Shown: piece after piece, positions 29,798-38,403 of the stretch
How positions within the stretch are numbered: position 1 is the stretch's first letter
Layout of the letters: the number at the start of each line of letters is the position of its first letter
NCBI RefSeq assembly: GCF_000757425.2
Contig: NZ_JPKR02000001.1
Span: 124,001 to 188,000, forward strand
Length of the DNA stretch: 64,000 nt
Reading direction: 5' to 3'
DNA from: Tatumella morbirosei
GTDB taxonomy: Bacteria; Pseudomonadota; Gammaproteobacteria; Enterobacterales; Enterobacteriaceae
Program-made: the position numbers and the translations under genes
The notes under the pieces: model-generated
Databases searched by the model: none
The model's input: the letters and a program-made list of their open reading frames with translations, nothing else
What the model was told of the DNA's origin: nothing

Positions 29798-30583
29798 TCA
29801 GACGGAAGGGATTAATCCGCCATCGACGCGGATAACGCTGCCGGTGATATAGCCCGCCGGTTCTCCGGCAAGGAAGGCGGCAGTCGCACCATATTCCACC
29901 GGGTCGCCGTAACGTCCGGCTGGAATGGTTTTGCGGCTCTGTTCAGCCACCTGTTCGGCGGTGGTATTTTCACGTCCCGCTTTCAGTGCATCCAGCTGGC
30001 CGACACGGTCGGTGGCGATACGCCCCGGAACCATCACGTTTACCGTGACCCCTTTTGCAGCCACTTCACTGGCGAGGGTTTTTGACCAGCCAAGCAGGCT
30101 CATGCGCAAGGCATTAGACAGCGCCAGGTTAGGAATCGGGGCAATCACCCCGGAGGAGGTGCTGGTGATAATGCGTCCCCAGCCCTGTTCCAGCATGGCC
30201 GGTAACACCTTATCTGTCAGTTGAATCAGTGAACCCACCATCAGCGAAAACTGGCTTTGCCAGACGGCGGCATCGGTTCCGGTGGCGCGGGCCGGTGGTG
30301 GCCCACCGGAGTTATTGACCAGAATATCAATATTGCCCCACTGCTGGCGGATACTCTCCAGAGTCTGGTCAAAATCCTGTGGTGCCGCCAGGTCCAGAAT
30401 CCAGGCCTGTGCGGTGCCACCCTGTGCCGTGATCAGGCTGACAGTCTCTGCCAGTTTATCGGCATTGCGACCGGTGACGGCCACCCTGACACCTTCCTGT
30501 GCCAGCGAAAGGGCGATTGCCCGGCCCAGACCGCTGCCTGCACCACAAACCAGTGCGACACGCTGTGCTATTTTTAAGTCCAT
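29798..30583 (-). CDS. Short-chain dehydrogenase/reductase, atypical active site
   Basis: This 261-residue Rossmann-fold oxidoreductase has the nucleotide motif GAGSGLGRAIA and the NNSGG segment. It ends in GYITGSVIRVDGGLIPS, as SDRs do. The start at 30583 is preferred over 30622 because AGGAGAAG precedes it. The active-site segment reads STSSGVIAPIPNLALSNALRMSL, then LGWSKTL. The usual YxxxK tyrosine is absent (Ala/Leu/Ser in that area), as in the 3-oxoacyl-ACP-reductase-like subgroup that lacks the full catalytic set. It lies beside the GntR regulator and shares an ATTGTAT motif upstream. It may act on a product of the island or have lost dehydrogenase activity. Confidence 0.85.
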   Translation of the reverse strand: MDLKIAQRVALVCGAGSGLGRAIALSLAQEGVRVAVTGRNADKLAETVSLITAQGGTAQAWILDLAAPQDFDQTLESIRQQWGNIDILVNNSGGPPPARATGTDAAVWQSQFSLMVGSLIQLTDKVLPAMLEQGWGRIITSTSSGVIAPIPNLALSNALRMSLLGWSKTLASEVAAKGVTVNVMVPGRIATDRVGQLDALKAGRENTTAEQVAEQSRKTIPAGRYGDPVEYGATAAFLAGEPAGYITGSVIRVDGGLIPSV

Positions 30584-30634
30584 AACTTCTCCTGATTGTA
30601 TTTTCAGGATCAGTATGTGCAAAATTGATGCCGG

Positions 30635-31534
30635 TTATGCGTCCGGTTTTGAAAAACTGACCTGGTCAAACGCAAACTGCAGATGTTTACGCATCAGTTC
30701 GGCGGCCAGTTGCGGCTTATGATCGCGCAGCGCATCAAGGATCGCGACATGCTCTTCACACCACTCTTTTACGCGACGTTTATTATGGTAGCTGCCAAAT
30801 TCCAGCAGGCGGCGTAAACGGTTTTGCTGTTGAATCGCCTGTAATACAAACAGGTTACCGCTGGCTTCCGCCAGAATTTCATGGAAAGAAGCGTCAGTTT
30901 CAAAGATTTCTTTGGCCGGGACCCGGGTAATATCGTCGTGACCGATCAGCCGCAGATGCTGAGCCCTCAGGCGTTTCAGTTGCTGGCGGTCAATTCTCAG
31001 CCGTGGTGACAGCAGGGCCGCCGGTTCAATCATCAGCCGGAATCCGTAGCTGTTCTGTAATGCCACATCGGAATTTATGGTCTGCAAAAATCGCCAGCCA
31101 TGCCCCGCATTACGGGCTATCAGCCCGTCTTCGGAAAGCATTACCAGTGCCCGCGATAATACCCCGCGATCAACATCATAGCGCTGGCTGATTTCGGTCT
31201 GGGTAAAGGATTCCGGTAGCACTCCGGCAATCCGGTCTCTGACCAGCCGTTCATACAATTCCTGATCATTATTTTTGGTCTGCTCAATGGTCAGACGCTG
31301 CAGTTCTTCGATGCTTTTCAGCAGGAAAAACCCCTGATTTGGCCGCGCTTCCACGGCCCCCAGACGGGTCAGCTCCTTCAGTCCCGCCCGGACCGGGCTG
31401 CGTGAAACACCCAGCGCATCTGCGAGATGTTGTTCACGCAAATGGTGACCTGGATCGAATCTTGCATCATATATCAGGTCAAGGATTTGCCGGGCTATCC
31501 GGCGACTACTGGCAGTTGAGTCAGTCAGTGTCAT
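30635..31534 (-). CDS. GntR-family regulator with FCD domain
   Basis: This 299-residue regulator has an N-terminal GntR winged helix (LREQHLADALGVSRSPVRAGLKELTRLGAV, about 33-62). A second helix-turn-helix-like part follows (FTQTEISQRYDVDRGVLSRALVMLSEDGLI, about 113-142), then an all-helical FCD ligand domain (about 160-290) with metal-site residues (FHEI, EEHVAILDAL). Two DNA-binding-like parts in one chain are unusual for the FCD group. It is divergent from the ABC transporter operon and probably controls both directions. An inverted repeat just upstream fits autoregulation. Confidence 0.88.
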   Translation of the reverse strand: MTLTDSTASSRRIARQILDLIYDARFDPGHHLREQHLADALGVSRSPVRAGLKELTRLGAVEARPNQGFFLLKSIEELQRLTIEQTKNNDQELYERLVRDRIAGVLPESFTQTEISQRYDVDRGVLSRALVMLSEDGLIARNAGHGWRFLQTINSDVALQNSYGFRLMIEPAALLSPRLRIDRQQLKRLRAQHLRLIGHDDITRVPAKEIFETDASFHEILAEASGNLFVLQAIQQQNRLRRLLEFGSYHNKRRVKEWCEEHVAILDALRDHKPQLAAELMRKHLQFAFDQVSFSKPDA

Positions 31535-31554
31535 GGAGCATGTTCCCTGGAGTG

Positions 31555-31583
31555 TATTATTGTCGGCTCAATATACAATAATA
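31555..31583. promoter_or_regulatory. Candidate GntR operator in the divergent promoter region
   Basis: TATTATTGT (31555-31563) and ACAATAATA (31575-31583) are perfect 9-base inverted repeats with an 11-base spacer. The right arm contains ATACAAT. The complement ATTGTAT recurs at 31671-31677 before the transporter gene, at 30595-30601 before the SDR gene, and within a palindrome at 39515-39541. That the GntR protein binds here is inferred. Confidence 0.5.
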
Positions 31584-31719
31584 ACTCACCAGGTTGCAGC
31601 TAAATAAGCGGTTCTGATGCACGTATTTTGTGCACCATGCACCACAGGAAAGCATTTTGTTATCTCTTTAATTGTATTTTTAGTGTCAGAAAATCCAATT
31701 TAATCACCAGGAGACAAGC

Positions 31720-32532
31720 ATGAACAAATTATCTTTGCGCAAATGGGTAGCCGGCAATCTGTTACTGGCCCTGGCGATTGGGCCACTGGCCGCCGTTGCC
31801 GCTGACCAGAGTGTCACCCCGGGGCAGTTAACCTATGGTACAGCCGCCACCTTTATGCCGTTTGAGTTTGTTAAAAACGGCCAGCTGACCGGGTTTGATA
31901 TTGACCTGATCACCGCGCTGAGCAAAAAAATTGGTCTGACCCCTGCGCCTCAGCAGATGTCTTTCCAGGGGCTGATTCCGGCGTTGCAGGGTAAACGTCT
32001 GGATATGATTAACTCGGCCATGTATGTCAATCCGACGCGTGCCGCTCAGGTCGATTTTATTCCTTACCTGAAAATCGGCAGCCGCGTGGTGGTGCGTAAA
32101 GGCAACCCATCCGGCATTACCGGTCGTGATCTCTCGCTGTGCGGCAAAAATATCGCCGTCACTCTGGGCGGTATCGAAGAGAGCGAAGCCCGTGAGAATA
32201 ACACCCAGTGTCTGGCCGCGAAAAAAGCCGCGATCAATGTGATGACCTTCCCTGCAGCGACAGACTCCGCAGTGGCAGTAGCGCAGGGCCGTGCCGATGC
32301 AGAATTTCTGTCTACCCCGGGAACCGTTGCGCTGTTCAGCGAAAAACCCGGCGTGTTTGAGGCCACCGGACCTGAGTTTGAAAACAATACCCAAATCGCT
32401 TTTGCCATCCGTAAAGGCGACAACCACACCCGTCAGTTGCTGGAAAAGGGGCTGAAAGAGGTGGTGCAGGACGGGACTTACCACAAGCTGATTGCTAAAT
32501 GGAACTTCCCGGGCTCCGTCTCCATTTTCTAA
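31720..32532 (+). CDS. ABC transporter substrate-binding protein, amino-acid family 3
   Basis: This 270-residue periplasmic binding protein has a signal peptide of about 27 residues (LLLALAIGPLAAVAA). The family 3 core is clear: LTYGTAATFMPFEFVKNGQLTGFDIDLITALSKKIG, the PALQGKRLDMINSAMYVNPTRAAQVDF segment, and FAIRKGDN. Family 3 members bind polar amino acids, opines and related compounds. CACCAGGAGACA is a strong ribosome site. It is the first gene of the long plus-strand operon, which runs through at least 38403. The ligand is not predictable, but the enzymes downstream point to an N-substituted amino acid. Confidence 0.92.
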   Translation: MNKLSLRKWVAGNLLLALAIGPLAAVAADQSVTPGQLTYGTAATFMPFEFVKNGQLTGFDIDLITALSKKIGLTPAPQQMSFQGLIPALQGKRLDMINSAMYVNPTRAAQVDFIPYLKIGSRVVVRKGNPSGITGRDLSLCGKNIAVTLGGIEESEARENNTQCLAAKKAAINVMTFPAATDSAVAVAQGRADAEFLSTPGTVALFSEKPGVFEATGPEFENNTQIAFAIRKGDNHTRQLLEKGLKEVVQDGTYHKLIAKWNFPGSVSIF

Positions 32533-32559
32533 ACCGAACCCGCACTCCAGGAGAATACT

Positions 32560-33243
32560 ATGTCGATTGATCTGATGTGGCAGTACTTCATCTCACCTGA
32601 GTTTTTCAGAGGTGCATGGATGACGCTGTTAATCACCCTTTGTTCACTGCTGTGCGGTGTGGTTATGGGGCTGGTTCTGGCATTGCTGCAGGAAGCTCCG
32701 TTTCGTCCCGGAAAATGGCTGGCCTTCTTCTATCTGTGGCTGTTTCGCGGCACTCCGGTGCTGTTTCAGATTATTTTTGTCTATAACGTCCTGCCAGGTT
32801 TCGGCATCCGTTTTTCCGCCTTTACCTGCGCGGTGCTGGCGCTTTCTCTGAATGAAGGCGCCTATATGGCGGAAATCCTGCGTTCCGGATTGCAGGCAGT
32901 GAAAAGTGGCCAGCGCACTGCCGGTATGGCGCTGGGCATGAACAGCGCACAAATCATGCGCAAGATTGTGCTGCCACAGGCGGCCAGAATTGTGCTGCCA
33001 CCAATGGGTAACCAGATGATCAGCATGCTGAAATCGAGCGCGCTGGTGTCGGTGATTGCCGTACAGGACCTGCTGCTGGTGGCAAACCAGGCGGCCAGTG
33101 CCAGCTTCCGTTACTTTGAGGCGCTGTGTGCCGCAGGCATCTACTACCTCGTTCTGACCTCATTTTTCATGCTGTTCCAGTCGTGGCTGGAAAGCGTACT
33201 GGACCCGAAACTCCGTCGTAAAAAAACAAAAAGCTGCGCTTAG
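32560..33243 (+). CDS. ABC transporter permease, polar amino-acid type
   Basis: This 227-residue inner-membrane permease has about five spans. The HisMQ-family signature is LWLFRGTPVLFQIIFVYN and LALSLNEGAYMAEILRSGLQAV. The EAA loop that contacts the ATPase reads AGMALGMNSAQIMRKIVLPQAA. It is the only permease in the operon, so the transporter probably uses a homodimer. It starts 27 bases after the binding-protein gene with AGGAG upstream. Confidence 0.92.
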   Translation: MSIDLMWQYFISPEFFRGAWMTLLITLCSLLCGVVMGLVLALLQEAPFRPGKWLAFFYLWLFRGTPVLFQIIFVYNVLPGFGIRFSAFTCAVLALSLNEGAYMAEILRSGLQAVKSGQRTAGMALGMNSAQIMRKIVLPQAARIVLPPMGNQMISMLKSSALVSVIAVQDLLLVANQAASASFRYFEALCAAGIYYLVLTSFFMLFQSWLESVLDPKLRRKKTKSCA

Positions 33244-33280
33244 TGCCGCCAGGCCTGAACAGTGACACCCGGGAGGTGCT

Positions 33281-34027
33281 ATGAAACACCCCGATAAACC
33301 CCTGCTGGAAATGATCGGCATCGATAAAACCTTTGGCCGCCAGAAAGTGCTGAAAAACTGCTCCCTGACGGTGGAACGTGGCGACACGGTGGTGCTGATT
33401 GGCCCTTCCGGCTCCGGAAAATCGACCCTGCTGCGTTGCGTAAATCTGCTGGCCCCGGCCGACAGTGGTGATGTGTTTTTTGGTAACCAGAACATCAGCC
33501 GTGGCGAAATTCCGGCCGATAAACTGCGCCAGCGTATCGGAATGGTGTTTCAGAACTACGAACTGTTCTCCCATCTGACCGCTGCAGAAAACATCATGCT
33601 GGCACCGATGACGGTGCTGGGAGTGAACCGGATTGACGCCCGCAAGCAGGCAGAAAATTTGCTGGCGAAGGTGCGGATTAATGAACGCGCTGACCATTTT
33701 CCGGATGAACTCTCCGGCGGCCAGCAGCAGCGTGTCGCTATTGCCCGGGCGCTGGCGATGAAACCCGAACTGATGTTGTACGACGAACCCACCTCGGCAC
33801 TGGACCCGGAAATGATCCGTGAAGTGCTGGATGTGATGGCTGAACTGAGCGCTGAAGGGATGACCAGTATGGTGGTGACCCATGAGATGGGCTTCGCCCG
33901 CAGTGCGGCAAATCAGATTCTGTTTATGGAGGAGGGGGAAATTATCGAACGGGCCAATACCCGCGACTTCTTCTCTGGTCAGGTCAGTGATCGCGCCAAA
34001 CGCTTTCTCGACCAGATTTTACATTAA
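33281..34027 (+). CDS. ABC transporter ATP-binding protein, polar amino-acid type
   Basis: This 248-residue ATPase has Walker A GPSGSGKST, the Q-loop in MVFQNYELF, signature LSGGQQQR, Walker B LMLYDEPTSALDP and switch His in VVTHEMG. It belongs to the GlnQ/HisP class and powers uptake by the preceding binding protein and permease. The start has GGGAGGTGCT upstream. Confidence 0.94.
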   Translation: MKHPDKPLLEMIGIDKTFGRQKVLKNCSLTVERGDTVVLIGPSGSGKSTLLRCVNLLAPADSGDVFFGNQNISRGEIPADKLRQRIGMVFQNYELFSHLTAAENIMLAPMTVLGVNRIDARKQAENLLAKVRINERADHFPDELSGGQQQRVAIARALAMKPELMLYDEPTSALDPEMIREVLDVMAELSAEGMTSMVVTHEMGFARSAANQILFMEEGEIIERANTRDFFSGQVSDRAKRFLDQILH

Positions 34028-34040
34028 GAACGGAGCAACT

Positions 34041-35216
34041 ATGAGTACTTATCAGGCTGACAGTGGACGGATGAAACAGGATTTAGCGGCGCTGGTCGCC
34101 ATTAATACCGAAAATCCGCCGGGTCATGAACGTGAAGCGGCAGAGTGTGTGGCTGGCTGGTTGCGGCAGGCGGGATTCGATCTCTCCTTCAGTGAATATG
34201 CGCCGGGCCGGACCAACGTGATCGCGGTACTGAAAAATGGCCCTGGCCCCTGTTTTGCCTTTAATACCCACCTGGACACGGTACCGGCCGGAGAAGGCTG
34301 GAGCACCGATCCTTTCATCCTGACCGAAACCGATGGCCGGCTGTATGGTCGCGGTTCCTGTGATGCCAAAGGGCCATTAGTGGCCATGGTCGAAGCCCTG
34401 CGAATGCTGGCCGCTGCCCCGCAAACATGGTCCGGAACCCTGATGGGGGTATTTACCGCCGATGAAGAAGCCGCCAGTGAAGGGGCGAAATTCTATGTGA
34501 AAGATGCGCCGCCCGCGATCGACTTTGCGGTGATCGGTGAACCCACCTCGAATGCGACCTTTTCGGCGCATAAAGGCAGCCTGCGTCCGAAAGTACGGGT
34601 CAACGGGGTGACTGCCCATTCAGGAACACCTGAACTGGGTGTGAATGCGGTGTATCAGGCCGGACAGCTGTTGCAGATGATTGAACAGAGCCACCATCAG
34701 GAGGTGCGTTGCCGCTGTCATGCCCTGGTCGGTAATGCCAGCATGACGGTAACCCGTATTCACGGCGGACATGCCGACAACGTGATCCCTGAGAGTTGTG
34801 AGCTGATGATTGATCGGCGGATGGTGCCGGGAGAAGACGAAGCCGTGGTACGTCAGGAAATCCAACAGTTACTCGACCAGGCCCGTGAGCAAAAAGGCAT
34901 CGAGGCGGAGATTATCGGCTGGCAGCCCACCACCGGTGGCGCGACCGAAACTGACAGTCAGGAAGCGATTGTTCAACACAGTCTGGCGGCCTGCCAGAAA
35001 CATGGCAACACAGATCCTGGTCCGTACGGCTTCCAGGGCGGTTGTGACTTAGTGCACTTCCGTTCACTGGGTGCCAAAGGCGTGGTGATTGGCCCGGGGG
35101 CTCTGGCAGTGGCACATAAACCGGATGAATTTGTCCCGGTCGATGAGTTTATCGCCGCCGCTTATATCTACCTGGATGTGGCGCTGGCGATGCTGCCTGC
35201 GGGGAACGCATCGTGA
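34041..35216 (+). CDS. M20-family metallohydrolase, ArgE/DapE-like
   Basis: This 391-residue two-zinc hydrolase has ligands and catalytic residues in FNTHLDTVPAGEGW (His, Asp), GRGSCDAKGPL (bridging Asp), FTADEEAASEG (catalytic Glu and ligand Glu), VIGEPT and AVAHKPDEF (last His). The dimer-domain segment KGSLRPKVRVNGVTAHSGTPELG is complete. ArgE/DapE relatives remove acetyl or succinyl groups from amino acids. The ATG at 34041 has CGGAGC upstream, and the longer open frame from 33882 lies inside the ATPase gene. The stop overlaps the next gene by 4 bases. Inferred role: deacylation of the imported compound. Confidence 0.9.
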   Translation: MSTYQADSGRMKQDLAALVAINTENPPGHEREAAECVAGWLRQAGFDLSFSEYAPGRTNVIAVLKNGPGPCFAFNTHLDTVPAGEGWSTDPFILTETDGRLYGRGSCDAKGPLVAMVEALRMLAAAPQTWSGTLMGVFTADEEAASEGAKFYVKDAPPAIDFAVIGEPTSNATFSAHKGSLRPKVRVNGVTAHSGTPELGVNAVYQAGQLLQMIEQSHHQEVRCRCHALVGNASMTVTRIHGGHADNVIPESCELMIDRRMVPGEDEAVVRQEIQQLLDQAREQKGIEAEIIGWQPTTGGATETDSQEAIVQHSLAACQKHGNTDPGPYGFQGGCDLVHFRSLGAKGVVIGPGALAVAHKPDEFVPVDEFIAAAYIYLDVALAMLPAGNAS

Positions 35217-36316
35217 AAATCCGCTTATGGCGCGGCGAATTGCACTATTCCGGCGTCACGCTCTATACCGCCTCTTCCGGGCCGGTCAGCGGGCTGGACA
35301 CCCTGTGGCTGACCCTGGAAGACCAGGGGCAGTGCGGGTTGGGGGAAGTGCGCCTGAATATCAGTTATCTGCACGGTTACACCGCTGAACAGGTGATCAC
35401 TAACCTGCTGCCGGTACTGTCTGACTGGCAGACTTTGCCAGTTGGTCAGGAATTGCTGAGTGCGATTCACGGTCCGGAAAGCCCGCTGCTGGCGCCTGGA
35501 CGGATGCTGCTGGATATGGCGGTCCACGATTTCCTGGCCCGCAGCCAACAGCAAACCCTGGCTGAGTTTCTGGGCGGAACCGCCGGTAACGCGGAATTCA
35601 GCACTAACCAGACCCTGTTCTGGGGCAGTGAACAACAACTGTTAACTCAGGCGCATCAGTACGTCAGTCGTGGATTTACTCAGTTAAAACTGCGGGTCGG
35701 TATCAGCGATTTTGACACCGATCTGGCGCGTTTAACCCTGCTGCGTGACACCTTCGGTCAGCAGATTTCACTGGCGGTGGATGTGAATGGTCAGTGGACA
35801 TTGCCGCAGGCCCGGCAGGCGTTTGCCAGGCTGCAACCACTGCAACTCAGCTATATCGAACAACCGTTAGCGGCCAGTCAGGACGCTGAACTGCCCGCGC
35901 TTCAGGAGTATGGCATTCCGGTGATGCTCGACGAAAGTCTGAACAGCGAAGCGGCGCTGCAACGGCTGATGGCGGCAGAAGGCCGGTTATGGGGCCATCT
36001 GAAGCTGGTCAAACTGGGGGGGATCGCCCCGCTGGTGTCTGCGGCAAGGCAGCTTAAGGCCGCAGGGGTGCCGTTTATGATTGGCCAGATGAACGAGGGG
36101 CATGCAGCCACCGCCGCGGCATTGCAGCTCTGTTATCTGCTGCAACCTGCCTTTGCCGAACTCTATGGTGCTGACGGATTAACCGACGATCCCGCCAGCG
36201 GATTAACTTATCAACAGGGTCGTATCCGGGCCTCTGACATCCCCGGGCTGGGGGTGCGCTTCGATATGACAACAGCAACCTTACTTCAGGAGTTTAGTGA
36301 TGCAAAAACCCGGTAA
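35213..36316 (+). CDS. Enolase-superfamily enzyme, muconate-lactonising/N-acylamino-acid racemase branch
   Basis: This 367-residue protein has the capping domain (1-125) plus a barrel. Metal ligands are D190 (VDVNGQW), E216 (YIEQPLA) and D240 (MLDES). The base on the sixth strand is in GHLKLVKLGG (K264 region). On the second strand the usual Lys-x-Lys reads K159-L-R161, so the second lysine, normally a catalytic base, is arginine. This changes the expected chemistry from a plain racemase. The start is GTG at 35213, overlapping the previous stop. The following M24 gene begins inside its end. It could be an epimerase, cycloisomerase or dehydratase acting on an acyl amino acid. Confidence 0.82.
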   Translation: MKIRLWRGELHYSGVTLYTASSGPVSGLDTLWLTLEDQGQCGLGEVRLNISYLHGYTAEQVITNLLPVLSDWQTLPVGQELLSAIHGPESPLLAPGRMLLDMAVHDFLARSQQQTLAEFLGGTAGNAEFSTNQTLFWGSEQQLLTQAHQYVSRGFTQLKLRVGISDFDTDLARLTLLRDTFGQQISLAVDVNGQWTLPQARQAFARLQPLQLSYIEQPLAASQDAELPALQEYGIPVMLDESLNSEAALQRLMAAEGRLWGHLKLVKLGGIAPLVSAARQLKAAGVPFMIGQMNEGHAATAAALQLCYLLQPAFAELYGADGLTDDPASGLTYQQGRIRASDIPGLGVRFDMTTATLLQEFSDAKTR

Positions 36317-37470
36317 TGTGATTCAGGGCAGCGAATCTGCGTTTCAGGCTGAGGAGTATCAGCAACGTATTCGCCTTACCCGTGAGCGGCTCAGCAAGGC
36401 CGGTGTTGAGGTGATGATTGTCACCGGGCCGGAAAACATCTTCTGGCTCACCGGTCAGCAGACTCCGGGCTATTACACCTTTCAGGCGTTAATTCTGCCG
36501 GTGGAAGGGGATCCGGTATTTGTAATTCGCCAGCTGGAGTATTTCAACTTTATTGCCAACACCTTTATCAGCGATGCCGCGGTATATCAGGATGGTGATA
36601 ATCCGGTGGAATTTCTGGTGGAAAAAATCCGTCAGTGCGGCTGGATAAACAAACGTATCGGGCTGGATAAGCGTGGCTGGTTCTTACCGGTCGCGGTTTA
36701 CGAAGCTCTGCAAAGTCAGTTGGGTGAGATTGCGGATACTGCCGGGGTGATTGAACCGCTGCGGGCGGTGAAATCGGCCGCAGAAATCGAAAAAAATTTC
36801 GCAGGCTGCCCGCTATGTGGATGAGGGGATGCGGGCCGGTATCCGCGCGATTCGTCAGGGCGCCGACGAAAACGCAGTGGTGTCGGCGATGATGGGCGGC
36901 GCGATTGCGGCCGGTTCGGAATATGTTGGCATGGAGCCGCTGATGTCCAGTGGTCCACGCAGCGGCATTCCTCACGGTACCTGGCGGCGTCGGGTATTGC
37001 AGGATAACGACCCGGTATTCCTTGAAATGGCAGCATCCCATGACCGCTACCACGCAGCCTTAATGCGTTCTGCCTGGATCGGCAAACCTCCGGCGATTGC
37101 CATTGAAATGGAAAAGGTCTGCCAGGAAGCCTTGCAGGCGGCACTGGATGCGATTCGCCCCGGAGCCACCTGTGCCGATCCGCATAACGCCTGTCAGCGG
37201 GTGATCGACCGTGCGGGTTTCACCGATAACTTCAAAAAACGTACCGGTTACTCCATCGGGGTGTCGTTTGCGCCTGACTGGGGCGAAGGCGGCATCCTGA
37301 GCCTGTACAGCGGCATTACCACAGAACTGCAACCGGGTATGACTTTCCATATTCCGCCTGCGCTGCGTATTTATGGCGAATTTACCGTCGGGGTGAGTGA
37401 AACCGTGGTGGTCACCGATAACGGTTATCGTCAGCTTGGCAGCCTCTCCCGTCCATTAACTTTATTGTAA
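36300..37470 (+). pseudogene. M24-family (creatinase/DoeA-like) enzyme split by a one-base frameshift
   Basis: The first frame from ATG 36300 (AGGAG upstream) encodes the creatinase N-domain and reaches LRAVKSAAEIEKN before a stop at 36824. The second frame resumes with the expected QAARYVDEGMRAGIRAI and runs to 37470. The join is an A7 run at 36790-36796, where six A's would keep one frame of about 389 residues. The C-domain reads GPRSGIPHGTWRRRVLQDND, then PVFLEMAASHDRYHAALMR. This fits the ectoine-hydrolase (DoeA/EutD)-like branch and not metal-dependent aminopeptidase P. Function would be C-N bond hydrolysis. The frameshift could be real decay, slippage or sequence error. Confidence 0.78.
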
Positions 37471-37479
37471 GGCACAGAA

Positions 37480-38403
37480 ATGAAAGATATTAACGAAAGT
37501 CGCGAACGCCTGAAGGGCATTTTCAACATCACGGTGACTCCGTTCACCCCGCAGGGCGAACCTGACTTTAACGCCCTGTGCGAAAACATTGAGCGGGTGA
37601 TCGGGCTGGGGTATGACGGCATCCTGATCGGTGGCACTTACGGCGAGTTTCCGGTGATGTCGCTGGCAGAGCGGCGCGAACTGTTTGTCCGCGTGATGGA
37701 ATGTGTGCAGGACCGTATCCCGGTCATGCTGTGCAGTGCCAGTTCCGATCCGCGCGATGCCCGTGACCTGACAGTTCTGGCCGGTGAACTGGGCGGGCTG
37801 CCGATGGTGACTGCGCCTTACGTCAGCGAAATTACCGATGATCAGATTATCAACTACTTCCGTGAAATGGCGCCGCTGTCGGTCACCGGTATCCTGGTGT
37901 ATAACGCGCCGGGTATCGGGATTACGCTTTCTCCGGCGTTGCTGGAGAAACTGGCCGATATCCCGGGTGTGGTGGGCATAAAACAGGGTGATTTAAACCC
38001 GACCGCAATCGATCAGATTGCTAACCGTCTGAAAGGGCGTCTGCGCCTGTTCTGTGCCTCGGACCTGGCATTTACCGGTCCGATGATGGCCGGATTCGAC
38101 GGCATCAGCACCACTAACAGCGGCGCGTTACCGGAATTAATTCTGGCGACTTACCGTGCGCTGGAGCAGGGCGATGCGGCCACCGCCCGCGACCTGCATC
38201 AGTTATGGTTCGATTACCGCCAACTGGCACGTCAGCATGGTCAGCCCCAGCTGGTGAAAGCGGCGATGGCCCTGCGTGGCTTTAATGGCGGTACGGTCAG
38301 GGCTCCTCTGCAGCCGGTATCTGCACAGGCTGTCGAGGCACTGACCGGAGTGATGAAAGCTCTGGCCAGTGATCCACGCAGCGGGGTTACCCTTGCCGGT
38401 TAA
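37480..38403 (+). CDS. DapA-family (dihydrodipicolinate synthase-like) lyase/synthase
   Basis: This 307-residue TIM-barrel Schiff-base aldolase has the lysine in VVGIKQGDLNPTAID and the tyrosine in ILVYNAPGIGITLS. The glycine-rich IGGTYGEFPVMSLAERREL corresponds to the GTTGE region; here it reads GGTYGE. Family members either join or cleave pyruvate-containing compounds. Its place in a catabolic operon favours cleavage. It starts 9 bases after the M24 gene. Its 3' end overlaps the convergent amidotransferase gene by 17 bases. Confidence 0.87.
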   Translation: MKDINESRERLKGIFNITVTPFTPQGEPDFNALCENIERVIGLGYDGILIGGTYGEFPVMSLAERRELFVRVMECVQDRIPVMLCSASSDPRDARDLTVLAGELGGLPMVTAPYVSEITDDQIINYFREMAPLSVTGILVYNAPGIGITLSPALLEKLADIPGVVGIKQGDLNPTAIDQIANRLKGRLRLFCASDLAFTGPMMAGFDGISTTNSGALPELILATYRALEQGDAATARDLHQLWFDYRQLARQHGQPQLVKAAMALRGFNGGTVRAPLQPVSAQAVEALTGVMKALASDPRSGVTLAG

